DNA of 64,000 nt from Magnetospira sp. QH-2 (GTDB lineage: Bacteria; Pseudomonadota; Alphaproteobacteria; Rhodospirillales; Magnetospiraceae), in contig NZ_FO538765.1 of the NCBI RefSeq assembly GCF_000968135.1, forward strand, positions 2,678,001 to 2,742,000, in the 5' to 3' direction. The notes beneath the pieces are model-generated. The model worked only from the letters and a program-made list of their open reading frames with translations, was not told the origin of the DNA and made no database searches. The position numbers and the translations under genes are program-made. Below, piece after piece: positions 9,037 to 17,627 of this stretch; within the stretch, counting starts at the first letter, position 1, and each line of letters starts with the position of its first letter.

Positions 9037-9471
9037 TAGATACCGATACAGAACTATTAGAACTATTATGCAGACAGGGGGGGGTGTTCTCCCCATTCCT
9101 CTATTTGCTGAGGGGTGCTTTAAAAGCCCTAAGCTATTACTTAAGTATATATTTATCATTATTTTTATTATAGAGAAACCATCTCCATTTTTATAACACC
9201 CCCCTAACCTCCCAAATAGTTCTATTGGTTCTCTATTAATGACAAACATAGGATCTCTATCGAGGCTAGGGCGCTTCCTACCTGGTTCTCTAGCTTCAAG
9301 TACCTAGGGAATTTAAACGGCAGGGTGTAGCCAGGAGAAGGCATGTCGCGGCGATAGACGTGCTCGGGACCGGGGACCTACGCGAGAACCTCGGAGATCC
9401 GCCGGAAGGTTCGGTCCCGGAGGAATTTTCTGCTATGTTTCGGTTCGTTCGGTTTGTGAAGGGGACGGAAC
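9037..9471. other. Non-coding AT-rich region with imperfect long hairpin and AGAAC/GTTCT words
   Basis: No convincing gene is seen. An imperfect inverted repeat pairs AGAACTATTAGAACTATT at about 9051-9068 with AATAGTTCTATTGGTTCT at about 9214-9231, and continues inward through a G-run (about 9074) against a C-run (about 9201). The AT-rich loop includes a poly-T/A tract near 9150-9180. The words AGAAC and GTTCT recur here and left of the IS (GTTCTGC-N7-GCAGAAC at 8157-8177). Base composition is far from the surrounding GC-rich genome. The final 130 bases are GC-rich and featureless. Confidence 0.5.
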
Positions 9472-9867
9472 ATGCGGACTGTCATCATAGCACTGGTTCT
9501 GATCACGGCGGCCTGGTACGCGGGCAAGTATCTTGAGGTGTGGCTCGCCACCATCGGCATTGAGCGCCATATCGTGGCCGAGTGGGCCACCCGCCCGTGC
9601 AACCGGGACAAGCCCAGGCTTTCCGTATCCGAGACCCGGAATGTAAATCTGGTACGCGGAGAGACCGGCCCGGTGCTGGCGTCGGGCATGTACTCCATCA
9701 ACACCCGCCACCATCTCGTATTCTCCTTCGACGGCAAGGAGTACCTCTATGAGATGTCCAAGGACGGCTCGATCCTCGACTACGTCACTTATGATACGAC
9801 CGAACCCGAACTTCCGTTGCCCGACAATCAAGGAGTCTGGGGATTCACCTTGGAGAAGTGTCCCTAG
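9472..9867 (+). CDS. Hypothetical membrane-anchored protein
   Basis: A 131-residue protein that I do not recognise. Residues 2-19 (RTVIIALVLITAAWYAGKYL) form an uncleaved hydrophobic anchor or signal; the rest is predicted beta-rich and soluble, with two cysteines (in TRPCNRD and the terminal EKCP) that could pair outside the membrane. The start ATG follows GGGGACGGAAC. The TAG stop is the first triplet of the tandem 103-bp repeat that follows, so the repeat insertion may have fixed the present C-terminus. Confidence 0.6.
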   Translation: MRTVIIALVLITAAWYAGKYLEVWLATIGIERHIVAEWATRPCNRDKPRLSVSETRNVNLVRGETGPVLASGMYSINTRHHLVFSFDGKEYLYEMSKDGSILDYVTYDTTEPELPLPDNQGVWGFTLEKCP

Positions 9868-10070
9868 CGCGTGTCGGGTCCAATCGGACCCGTTAGACAC
9901 GCGCGATCTTATTGGAATCGATCACGTTTTTCATGTTTGATCGAATCCGATCAAACACGACGCGATCTAGCGCGTGTCGGGTCCAATCGGACCCGCTAGA
10001 CACGCGCGACCTTATTGGAATCGATCACGTTTTTCATGTTTGATCGAATCCGATCAAACACGACGTGATC
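9865..10070. repeat. Tandem duplication of a 103-bp palindromic repeat
   Basis: Two copies, 9865-9967 and 9968-10070, differ at only a few positions. Each begins with a hairpin GCGTGTCGGGTCC...GGACCCG...GACACGC and ends with a second symmetry TGTTTGATCG...CGATCAAACA. A diverged relative stands after cysNC at 51733-51796. This looks like a dispersed intergenic palindrome family; no coding potential is apparent. Confidence 0.85.
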
Positions 10071-10165
10071 TAGGTCCCGTAGAGCGGCAGGGTGGTGAGG
10101 CAGTGCGGCACTTTTTTCTACCTCGTCACTGTCGATCACGGTATTCTCTGTTCGGAGGAGTACCC

Positions 10166-10321
10166 ATGCAGGAAGAGAACCGCGAAAGGGAAGCAGACCA
10201 GTCCGCCCCCATGCCCGTCGACAAGACGGAAAAGATATTTAAAGCCATGGCCGTGTGGGCAGTTGTTTTGCTCTTCATTGCGTCCATAGGGGCCATCCTC
10301 CACTTCAAGTCGATTCAGTGA
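10166..10321 (+). CDS. Small single-pass membrane protein
   Basis: 51 residues. A charged N-terminus (MQEENREREADQSAPMPVDK) precedes one strongly hydrophobic helix (FKAMAVWAVVLLFIASIGAI), so an inner-membrane protein with a cytoplasmic or periplasmic tail is expected. The start is well supported by GGAGGAG six bases upstream. A terminator-like hairpin follows at 10446. No known small-protein family is recognised. Confidence 0.6.
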   Translation: MQEENREREADQSAPMPVDKTEKIFKAMAVWAVVLLFIASIGAILHFKSIQ

Positions 10322-10445
10322 AGTAAGAAGGCTATTGGTCCGTGTTACGCACCCGCAGCAAGGATCTCTCAAATGGGTCACCTCCGGAAGGTTGGAAGAC
10401 GCCCAGCTTCCTGCAGCTTGACCTTCGAAAGCGGAACATTTGCGG

Positions 10446-10482
10446 CGCCCCCGTAAATCCTCGTAGGAACGGGGCTTTTTTT
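10446..10482 (+). terminator. Probable Rho-independent terminator
   Basis: GCCCCCGT at 10446 pairs with ACGGGGC at 10469-10475, with an inner TCCT/AGGA stem, and is followed by seven T. It would end transcription of the small gene at 10166. Confidence 0.65.
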
Positions 10483-10568
10483 CTTGACCGGGAAACGTTG
10501 GAGAACGGTTATGGGCCTGATCTGTGCCATAGGGCGTCCCGGCTGTGTCGGAGCGATTTGAGCAAACC

Positions 10569-11273
10569 TCAGATGCGCACGCCCAATCCTTGGTCCGCGC
10601 ATCCGAAACTGCGCAAATGGTCTTGCTCGGCGGCGATAGACCTTGCCTGCCCATCGGCGATCGAGAAGGCCGTGGATTGAGGAGGATCGTTGGCAAAGAT
10701 ATGCTCCGGGCTCTGTCCCACCACAATACCCCGCAGCACGCGCCCGGATCCGCCGTGCGCCATGACCAACACAGGCTGGTTGGCGTTTAGCTCATGGAGC
10801 CAATCACCAAGTCTGTCGCCAACCTGCTTGAAGCTTTCGCCGTGCGGGATGTTGAAATGCCACCGATCCTCGTCCTCTCGGGCAAGGTCCTCGGGATAGC
10901 GGCACGATATATCGTCTCGCGCCAATCCTTCCCAACGGCCATAGGAACGCTCCATCAGGCGATCATCGAACCGCACCGAACCATAATCCAAGTCGAGTTG
11001 GTCACAGAAGATGGATATGGATTGGCGGGCCCGGGGTAATGGACTGGACCAAATGTCGAATCCGGTACCCTCGTTTATATGGTCGCGCAGGGTTTCGGCA
11101 ATGGCCCGAACCTGTCCGATGCCGGTCAGGGTCAGCGGTGAATCCTGTTGGCCTTGATAGCGGCGCGCCCGGTTCCATTGGGTTTCTCCGTGGCGCAACA
11201 AAATCATTTCCGGCGCGCTCTTGCGCGGCAGCGGCATGGACAAAGGGGGGGGGCCGATTCGCGATGATGTCAT
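10569..11273 (-). CDS. Histidine phosphatase family protein (phosphoglycerate mutase-like)
   Basis: About 234 residues. The phosphohistidine motif LLRHGETQWN lies near residue 26 and the second catalytic His in LVMAHGGSGRV near residue 175; RARQSISIF and the Glu in MERSYGRWEG fit the same fold. Such enzymes dephosphorylate small phosphoesters or phosphoproteins; the substrate here is unknown. It is divergent from the PgtC-like gene, and a phosphoester link with the neighbouring organophosphate-type transporter is possible but is only inference. ATG 11273 and ATG 11237 are both possible; neither has a strong ribosome site. Confidence 0.85.
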   Translation of the reverse strand: MTSSRIGPPPLSMPLPRKSAPEMILLRHGETQWNRARRYQGQQDSPLTLTGIGQVRAIAETLRDHINEGTGFDIWSSPLPRARQSISIFCDQLDLDYGSVRFDDRLMERSYGRWEGLARDDISCRYPEDLAREDEDRWHFNIPHGESFKQVGDRLGDWLHELNANQPVLVMAHGGSGRVLRGIVVGQSPEHIFANDPPQSTAFSIADGQARSIAAEQDHLRSFGCADQGLGVRI

Positions 11274-11375
11274 GGCAAGTCGTTTCTTAGAGCATTTGCC
11301 GCGCCCGCACCAGCCGAGTTGCAAGACTCCCCATCCCGACGATAGACTTTCGTTTTCTTCCTTCCGGGTGATCGC

Positions 11376-12752
11376 ATGCAGCTCAAAGGCCTTGTCACAA
11401 TCTTGCTGTGCTTCTTGGCGGTCAATTGGCCCTGGATGACGCAAGGCGCTGCCGACCAGACGAATAGGCCAAGCGGTCGGCTGGTCATAGTCAGTTCCTT
11501 CCCTCCCTCGCTGTTCCAGAAGTTCAGCGCCGCCTTCAACAAGCATCATCCAGAAATTGACGTGTTCGTCCGCAGTAAGAAAACCTCCTCGGCCATTTCA
11601 TTCATTGAGGAACGTCTCAGCGAGCCGGTGGATCTGTTTTGGGCCTCGGCGCCCGACGCGTTCGAGGTACTTAAGGAATCCGGGCACTTGAGCCAAGCCT
11701 TCACCCGGGCCGACCAGGCACCCATGGCCCACATCGGTGGATATCCCATCGACGATCCCGACGGCTATTACCGGGGCTTTGCGGTTTCCGGGTACGGGAT
11801 CGTTTGGAATCGGGATTATCTGGCGCGCTATGGTCTTGCAACACCGAAAACCTGGACCGACCTGACCGATCCCGCCTATGGCGGCCATATCGGTATTTCA
11901 GCCCCTTCCCGATCGGGCACCACCCACCTGATTGTCGAAAGCATCCTGCAAAGCCATGGCTGGGATCATGGTTGGGCCCTGTTGATGGAAATTGGCGGTA
12001 ATCTGGCAACCATCACGGCGCGTAGCTTCGGCGTCATCGAGGGCGTGCGGGCCGATCGGTTCGGCATCGGTGCGGCCATTGATTTTCTTGGCCAGGCTGC
12101 CAAAGCCTCCGGAGCGGCCGTTGACTTCGCTTATCCGGACCAAACGGCCCTGCTGCCAGCCAATATCGCCATCGTCAAGCGGTCGGCCAACCCACGGGCC
12201 GCCCAGGCTTTCGTTGACTTCGTATTGTCCGATGAGGGGCAGAAGCTGCTGTTCGACCCTGACATCAGTCGGCTGCCGGTGACGCGGCGCATCTATGACC
12301 AGGCGCCGGAATTCTATCCCGATCCCTTCGGCGGAGACCTGGCAAACAAGGCGATGGCGTTCGATGCCGACCTGTCCCGCCGCCGCTATCATTTGGTGAA
12401 TTCCCTATTCGATGTGTTGATTACCTTTCGATTGCAAGCGCTACGCCGAACTTGGCGGGCCATTCATGATGCGGAACAACTTTTATCCAAGCACCCGAAC
12501 CCCGAGTTGCAAGCTCGGGTAAAGGAGGCACGTCGGCAGGCAAACCTTGTTCCGGTCAGCGCCGTTCAGGCCACCGTCTCGGATTTCGCCTCACAGTTTG
12601 TCCGCCATAAGCCGGGTATTCCCGTACCTATTGAACAGGTGCGCCAAGAAGCCAAATGGGCGGTATTCGCACGAACCAATCAAGACAAGGCCCTGGCTCT
12701 GGCCAATGAGGTCCTCGCCCAGATAGGCGGGATCAGGCCGGCAAGAAAATGA
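11376..12752 (+). CDS. PgtC-like periplasmic binding protein (sensory component)
   Basis: 458 residues. An N-terminal signal peptide (about residues 1-25) is followed by a Fe(III)/organophosphate-type periplasmic binding fold: LVIVSSFPPSLFQKF, DLFWASAPDAFEVL, SAPSRSGTTHLIVES. A C-terminal extension of about 120 residues follows. The gene is joined by overlap to a sensor kinase and a sigma-54 activator, the same three-part set as Salmonella pgtC-pgtB-pgtA, in which PgtC acts in inducer sensing. It closely resembles the transport binding protein at 16198, which suggests duplication into sensory and transport copies. Ligand is unknown; phosphorylated compounds are the family precedent. Confidence 0.85.
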   Translation: MQLKGLVTILLCFLAVNWPWMTQGAADQTNRPSGRLVIVSSFPPSLFQKFSAAFNKHHPEIDVFVRSKKTSSAISFIEERLSEPVDLFWASAPDAFEVLKESGHLSQAFTRADQAPMAHIGGYPIDDPDGYYRGFAVSGYGIVWNRDYLARYGLATPKTWTDLTDPAYGGHIGISAPSRSGTTHLIVESILQSHGWDHGWALLMEIGGNLATITARSFGVIEGVRADRFGIGAAIDFLGQAAKASGAAVDFAYPDQTALLPANIAIVKRSANPRAAQAFVDFVLSDEGQKLLFDPDISRLPVTRRIYDQAPEFYPDPFGGDLANKAMAFDADLSRRRYHLVNSLFDVLITFRLQALRRTWRAIHDAEQLLSKHPNPELQARVKEARRQANLVPVSAVQATVSDFASQFVRHKPGIPVPIEQVRQEAKWAVFARTNQDKALALANEVLAQIGGIRPARK

Positions 12753-14680
12753 ACGACCGAATTCGGATCGGAATCAGAGGTCGCCTGTTCTCCGCCTTTG
12801 GGGTGACCGCCATGGCGACTCTCGCCGCCACCGTCGTTGCCTGGGTGTCCTTTTCCAGATTGGGGGACGCGTTGGATGAGGTGGTTGGCAGCAGCGTGCC
12901 GGCGGTGACGTTTGCCGCCGAGTTGGCGGAGCATGGTGGAGGAATTATCGGTGCCGCGCCAGCCTTGGCCGCCGCCCAAACCGACACGGAGCGCGATCAG
13001 GCCTGGACGGCGCTGGTCGAACGCCTAAACGGCATGTCCGCCCTTTTGGATGTCATGCCCGAAGCGGCCGGAGGAGAGAGTTTTTCAGCCGACCTCAGGG
13101 AAGATGTCGCCGCCTTGCGAGGCAACTTGAAACAGCTGAACACCGTTGTCAGTCAACGCCTGGCGCGCGCGGTCCGCAAGGAAGAACTGAACGAAAGACT
13201 GCGCTGGGCATCCGCCGATTTCCTCGACGAAATCGAGCCCATGATCGACGATACGCGTTTTAACATCGATCTCAACCTGAGCCGCGCGGCTACGGAACCG
13301 CATGCCTCGCGCCGCTTACCCGAAGCCCTGACCCGGCAGCGGGCGCTGTTTACCATCAATGCCGACGGCAGTTTGATGGCGGAACTGATCGGGCGCGCGG
13401 CAAATCTGCCGACGGCGGATGCCTTGAGGGGCACGGAACTATACTACTTGGAGATCGAAAGCCGCATCGACGCAAGCTTGCGGGTGATTAACAAAGTCCC
13501 CGGCGCCCTGTCTCTTCGCCAGTCGATCAAGGATCTTCAGGCCTTTGCTCATGGTCCCGAAGGCCTGTTCGAGTTGCGCCGTCACGAGCTGGGCGACATT
13601 GAAAGCGAAGGCAAGCTATTAAATCGCAATCAGTCCCTGCTGCTCCGCCTTGATCGCTCGATTTCGCAACGGGTCGCGGCGGAGAACCATGCGGCATTGC
13701 AGGCCGCGGAACGATCACAGGACGCCATCCGCCAGGGCAGACTCTGGTTGGCCATCTCCGCCTTTGTCAGTGTGTTCGTCGCCGTGCCCGTGGTTTGGCT
13801 CTACGTGGGCGAAGGGCTGGTGGCACGCATCCGTCGCCTGGACGCCAGCATGCGCATTATTGCCGAGGGTGACCTGTCGGCCGATGTCCCGGTGAGCGGC
13901 ACGGATGAAATCGGCGACATGGCCAACTCCCTGCGGACGTTCCGCGATACCTTGAGCGTCACCCAGGCGGAACTGGTTCAGGCGGCGAAGCTCGCGGCAC
14001 TGGGGCAGCTTACCGCCGGTATCTCCCACGAAATCAACCAACCGCTCGCCGCCATCCGGCACTATACCCGCAATACCGGATTGCTGGTCGACAAGGGGCG
14101 TACCGAGGAAGCAAGGGAGAATCTGGACCGAATTACCCACCTGGTGGAAAAGTCCAACCGCATCATCGGCAGCCTACGCGACCTGGCACGAAAGCCGAAG
14201 AGAGATCTGCGGCCAACCGACATGGTGAAGGTGATCGAGGATGTCCTGACCCTGCTGGAGCGCCGCGTGTGGGAGAATAAAGTCGAGATTGATACGCGGA
14301 TTGACGATGACTGTCGGTATGTGCTCGCTGGGCAGGTACGCCTCGAGCAGGTGGTTCTCAATCTGGTCAACAATGCTATTGATGCCATGCAAAACGAACC
14401 GGTCCGCCGCCTGATCATCTCGGCCCAGCCGGTTGATGAATGGATTGATTTCCGGGTGCGTGATACCGGCAGCGGTATCCCCGAGACCGAGATCACGAAA
14501 ATATTCGACCCGTTTTTCACCACCAAGCAGGTCGGGGAAGGGCTTGGATTAGGGCTGTCGGTCTCGTACAACATCGTCAGGGACTTTGGCGGCAGCCTGC
14601 GTGTCGAGAGCGTGGAAGATCACGGCGCGACTTTTTGGATCAGGCTGAAACGAGCCTCTCAAGCAGGAGACGGTGAGTGA
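12749..14680 (+). CDS. PgtB-like sensor histidine kinase
   Basis: 643 residues. TM1 near residues 12-34, a helical periplasmic region of about 290 residues, TM2 near 330-352, then HAMP (residues about 353-405), HisKA with LTAGISHEINQPLAAIRHY and an ATPase domain with NLVNNAIDAM, DTGSGIPE and GLGLGLSVSY. The HEINQPLAAIR box is the type seen in DctB/PgtB kinases that pair with NtrC-like regulators. The ATG overlaps the PgtC-like stop (ATGA) and its own stop overlaps the next gene. Inferred to read ligand-loaded PgtC-like protein through the periplasmic region. Confidence 0.9.
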   Translation: MNDRIRIGIRGRLFSAFGVTAMATLAATVVAWVSFSRLGDALDEVVGSSVPAVTFAAELAEHGGGIIGAAPALAAAQTDTERDQAWTALVERLNGMSALLDVMPEAAGGESFSADLREDVAALRGNLKQLNTVVSQRLARAVRKEELNERLRWASADFLDEIEPMIDDTRFNIDLNLSRAATEPHASRRLPEALTRQRALFTINADGSLMAELIGRAANLPTADALRGTELYYLEIESRIDASLRVINKVPGALSLRQSIKDLQAFAHGPEGLFELRRHELGDIESEGKLLNRNQSLLLRLDRSISQRVAAENHAALQAAERSQDAIRQGRLWLAISAFVSVFVAVPVVWLYVGEGLVARIRRLDASMRIIAEGDLSADVPVSGTDEIGDMANSLRTFRDTLSVTQAELVQAAKLAALGQLTAGISHEINQPLAAIRHYTRNTGLLVDKGRTEEARENLDRITHLVEKSNRIIGSLRDLARKPKRDLRPTDMVKVIEDVLTLLERRVWENKVEIDTRIDDDCRYVLAGQVRLEQVVLNLVNNAIDAMQNEPVRRLIISAQPVDEWIDFRVRDTGSGIPETEITKIFDPFFTTKQVGEGLGLGLSVSYNIVRDFGGSLRVESVEDHGATFWIRLKRASQAGDGE

Positions 14681-16023
14681 CGAACATCAACCGAGTAATG
14701 CTGATCGATGACGAGGAAGAGGTCCGTTTCTCCATTTCCCAAACACTGGAACTGGAAGGCTTTGACACGGAGACCTTTGGAGATTCCGAGGAAGCGCTCA
14801 GGATCCTGAGCCCCGACTGGCCGGGCATCGTCATTAGCGACCTGAAAATGCCCAGGTTGGACGGCCTGGGGTTGTTGGCGCGGGCCATGGAGATGGACAC
14901 CGACCTGCCGGTGATCATCCTAACCGCGCATGGCGATATCCCGGTAGCGGTGCAGGCCATCCATGATGGCGCCTATGACTTCATGGAAAAGACCTCCGAC
15001 CCGGAACAGTTGATCGGTATCGCGCGCCGAGCCATGGAAAAGCGCCGTCTGGTGATGGAAAACCGCAATTTGCGTCGGGAACTGGATGCGGGGGGCGAGT
15101 TGGAACGCCGATTGATCGGCAAGACACCCGTGATGGAAAAGCTGCGTCAGACTGTTCTCGACCTGGCGGACACGGATGTGGATATCCTGTTGCTTGGAGA
15201 AACGGGAACCGGCAAGGAAGTCGCCGCACGCAGCCTGCATCAGTTCGGTCACAGAGGTCGGCGACCGTTCGTTGCCCTCAACTGCGGTGCGCTGGCGGAA
15301 AGCGTCATCGAAAGTGAACTATTCGGCCATGAGGCCGGGGCCTTCACCGGAGCACGGAAACGGCGAATCGGCAAGATCGAGTATGCCGAGGGTGGGACCT
15401 TGTTCCTTGATGAGATCGAAAACATGCCCGCCGCCATGCAGGTGCGGTTGCTCCGTGTTCTGCAGGAACGGAGCCTGGAACGGGTCGGTGGGAACGAACC
15501 GATTGCCGTTGATATTCGGGTCATCGCCGCCAGCAAGACCGATCTCGCAGAGGCCGCCGCGAACGGCTCATTCAGAGAGGATCTGATGTACCGCCTACAG
15601 GTGGCGCAAATCGACCTACCGCCTTTGCGTCGGCGCCTGGAAGACCTGCCGCTGCTTTTCGTTCATTTCGTCGAGATGGCGGCCGAGCGGTACCGGCGGT
15701 CCGTTCCCAATGTCGGCGAAGCGAAACTGCGGGACCTGATGGCCAAGACCTGGCCCGGCAATGTGCGGGAACTGAAGAATGCGGCCGAACGCTACGTGCT
15801 CGGGCTCGGTGAACCGGGACAGGCCGCCGCGGAGACCTTCGATACGGAACGGCTATCGCTTGGCGATCGGATGGTCGCCTTTGAAAAACAAACCATTGTC
15901 AACGCTTTGCGCGCCCATGACGGCAGAATCGGCAAAACCGCCGAAGCGCTGGGATTGCCTCGCAAGACTCTCTACCTTCGTATGCAGAAGTACGATTTGA
16001 ACCGGGACGACTTCATCTCCTGA
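14677..16023 (+). CDS. PgtA/DctD-like sigma-54-dependent response regulator
   Basis: 448 residues. A receiver domain with phospho-acceptor Asp55 (VISDLKMPRLDG) leads to an AAA+ domain with Walker A GETGTGKE, the sigma-54 contact loop GAFTGA and Walker B TLFLDEIE, and a Fis-type HTH at the C-terminus (IGKTAEALGLPRKTLYLRMQ). It activates sigma-54 promoters when phosphorylated. The start is GTG at 14677, overlapping the kinase stop, with AGGAGA upstream. The only gene set it obviously faces is the ABC importer starting at 16198, which has a good sigma-54 promoter. Confidence 0.93.
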   Translation: MTNINRVMLIDDEEEVRFSISQTLELEGFDTETFGDSEEALRILSPDWPGIVISDLKMPRLDGLGLLARAMEMDTDLPVIILTAHGDIPVAVQAIHDGAYDFMEKTSDPEQLIGIARRAMEKRRLVMENRNLRRELDAGGELERRLIGKTPVMEKLRQTVLDLADTDVDILLLGETGTGKEVAARSLHQFGHRGRRPFVALNCGALAESVIESELFGHEAGAFTGARKRRIGKIEYAEGGTLFLDEIENMPAAMQVRLLRVLQERSLERVGGNEPIAVDIRVIAASKTDLAEAAANGSFREDLMYRLQVAQIDLPPLRRRLEDLPLLFVHFVEMAAERYRRSVPNVGEAKLRDLMAKTWPGNVRELKNAAERYVLGLGEPGQAAAETFDTERLSLGDRMVAFEKQTIVNALRAHDGRIGKTAEALGLPRKTLYLRMQKYDLNRDDFIS

Positions 16024-16028
16024 CATTG

Positions 16029-16059
16029 TTGACCCAAACCGCATGGCGTATCGGGTCAA
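16029..16059. promoter_or_regulatory. Candidate activator site (TTGACCC inverted repeat)
   Basis: TTGACCC at 16029-16035 is inverted as GGGTCAA at 16053-16059, separated by 17 bases, about 63-93 bp upstream of the sigma-54 promoter. This is the usual distance range for an enhancer-binding protein site. Assignment to the PgtA-like regulator is inference. Confidence 0.45.
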
Positions 16060-16121
16060 ATTTGCCCCATTTTTCGTAGGGTTGTTGCAGAAAAACGGTG
16101 TGATTCCACGTTTCCAGGGTT

Positions 16122-16137
16122 TGGCATGCCCATTGCT
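16122..16137 (+). promoter_or_regulatory. Sigma-54 promoter (-24/-12)
   Basis: TGGCATGCCCATTGCT matches TGGCAY-N5-TTGCW, with GG and GC separated by the required ten bases. Transcription would start near 16148, 50 bp before the ATG of the importer binding protein, and an NtrC-class activator gene ends just upstream. Confidence 0.75.
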
Positions 16138-16197
16138 CTTCAACCAGGACCGTGTCGGATAGTTTCTGGCGCCGTCATTTATCTGGGAGGATAGAGC

Positions 16198-17535
16198 ATG
16201 AATAGATTTATCAAACTTGGAACAGTCGCGGCCTTTGCCGTAGCCATGGCATCGAGCGGCGCCCTCGCCGCACAAGGCACCTTGACCGTCGTGACATCGT
16301 TCCCCAAGGATCTGACTTCGGTGTTCAAGTCGGCCTTTGAAAAGAAGAACCCCGGCTTGACCATCGAGGTTCTCAACAAGAAAACTTCCGCCGGTATCAA
16401 GTATCTTCAGGAAACCGCTGGCAGCAACAGCTCGGACCTGTTCTGGGCCTCCGCACCGGACGCATTCGAGGTGCTCAAGGGCGACAGCCTGCTGACCAAG
16501 TACACGCCCATGGCCAAGGGGATTCCCGACAAGGTCGGCGCTTTCCCGATCAATGATCCGGAAGGCTATTACATGGGCTTTGCCGCCTCTGGCTACGGCA
16601 TTATGTGGAATACCCGCTATACCAAAGCCAAGAAGCTGCCGGTGGCCACCGAATGGGCGGATCTGAAAAAGCCCATCTATCATGGCCATGTGGGCATGAG
16701 TGCGCCGTCGCGATCCGGCACCACCCACCTGACCGTCGAGACGGTGATCCAGGGACTGGGCTGGGAGGCCGGTTGGGCTGAATGGAAGGAAATGGCCGGT
16801 AACTTCAAGACCGTTACCGAACGCAGTTTCGGCGTGCCGGACGGTGTTAACAGCGGTCAGTTCGGTATCGGTATCGTCATCGACTTCTTCGGCTTGTCGT
16901 CCAAGGGATCGGGTTTCCCGGTCGACTTCGCCTATCCGAAGGTCACCACCTTGGTGCCGGCCAATATCGGCATCGTCAAGAGCGCGCCAAACCAGGCCGC
17001 GGCCGAGGAATTCATCGAGTTCCTGTTGTCGCCCGAAGGTCAGGAACTGCTGCTTGATCCGAAAATCCGTCGTCTGCCGGTCAATCCGGAAACCTATGCC
17101 CGGGCGCCGAAGGGCTTCCCAAATCCGTTCAAGGACGCGTCCATCGGAGCAGCGGTAAAGTTCGACCTGCAACTGTCGAAGAACCGCTACAACGTGGTCA
17201 ACTCGCTGTTCGACGTGATGATCACCTATCGCATGGATGACCTGCGGGCCGCCACCAAGGCCATCCAGGAAGCCGAAGCAGCGCTGGCCGGCAAGACCAA
17301 TCCAGCGGTCGCCAAAATGATCGCCGAAGCCAAGGCCCTGGTCGCCAAAGTGCCGGTCGACGAAGCAACCGCTGGCAAGAAGGAGTTCAGCTCGATCTTC
17401 AAGAAAAAGCGCAAGAAGGCCACCGACAAGGTGACCGGTCGCCAAGCCGAGATCGAACAAGAATGGGATACCATGGTCAAGGCCAATTACGCCGCCGCCA
17501 AGGAACTGGCCGAAAAAGCCAAGTCCATGCTGTAA
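16198..17535 (+). CDS. ABC importer periplasmic binding protein (AfuA/PgtC-like)
   Basis: 445 residues. Signal peptide with cleavage likely after ALA at about residue 24, then the type II binding fold: LTVVTSFPKDLTSVF, DLFWASAPDAFEVL, SAPSRSGTTHLTVE, and a helical, lysine-rich C-terminal extension. The fold is annotated as iron(III) binding in many genomes, but close relatives such as AfuA bind sugar phosphates and PgtC relatives sense phosphoglycerates. Strong ribosome site GGGAGGAT. First gene after the sigma-54 promoter, followed by permease and ATPase. Iron uptake is an alternative, though the paired Pgt-like sensor favours an organic anion. Confidence 0.88.
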   Translation: MNRFIKLGTVAAFAVAMASSGALAAQGTLTVVTSFPKDLTSVFKSAFEKKNPGLTIEVLNKKTSAGIKYLQETAGSNSSDLFWASAPDAFEVLKGDSLLTKYTPMAKGIPDKVGAFPINDPEGYYMGFAASGYGIMWNTRYTKAKKLPVATEWADLKKPIYHGHVGMSAPSRSGTTHLTVETVIQGLGWEAGWAEWKEMAGNFKTVTERSFGVPDGVNSGQFGIGIVIDFFGLSSKGSGFPVDFAYPKVTTLVPANIGIVKSAPNQAAAEEFIEFLLSPEGQELLLDPKIRRLPVNPETYARAPKGFPNPFKDASIGAAVKFDLQLSKNRYNVVNSLFDVMITYRMDDLRAATKAIQEAEAALAGKTNPAVAKMIAEAKALVAKVPVDEATAGKKEFSSIFKKKRKKATDKVTGRQAEIEQEWDTMVKANYAAAKELAEKAKSML

Positions 17536-17549
17536 AGACCTCCTCCCCG

Positions 17550-17584
17550 GGGAAGCCGTCCTTTGAATTGCGGGACGGCTTCCC
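17550..17584 (+). terminator. Hairpin between binding-protein and permease genes (attenuator or RNA stabiliser)
   Basis: A perfect 12-bp stem GGGAAGCCGTCC (17550-17561) / GGACGGCTTCCC (17573-17584) with an 11-base loop, 15 bases after the stop codon. There is only a weak T run after it, so partial termination or 3'-end protection, giving more binding protein than permease, is more likely than full termination. Confidence 0.6.
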
Positions 17585-17627
17585 ACCTTTTCGCTAAACC
17601 TTCTTCTTGTCGATGATGGGACGCGCC

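Larger units (their letters stand above)
8139..9290. repeat. 15-bp inverted repeat pair enclosing IS5 copy 1 and AT-rich DNA
   Basis: GAGAACCAGGTAGGA at 8139-8153 is perfectly inverted at 9276-9290. The pair does not coincide with the IS5 ends (8186 and 9036). Removing the IS leaves about 300 bp between the arms, as for a small non-autonomous element or a regulatory region that was later hit by the IS. No matching direct repeats outside the arms are seen, so mobility is uncertain. Confidence 0.45.

Noticed and set aside
8992-9249. An 85-codon frame on the minus strand in the AT-rich region
   Set aside because: It begins within IS5 end sequence, runs through hairpin DNA and has no ribosome site.
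6940-10482. A second attachment-site copy of the tRNA-Met 3' end
   Set aside because: No repeat of the T-arm/acceptor sequence was found by eye downstream, so element borders are not claimed.
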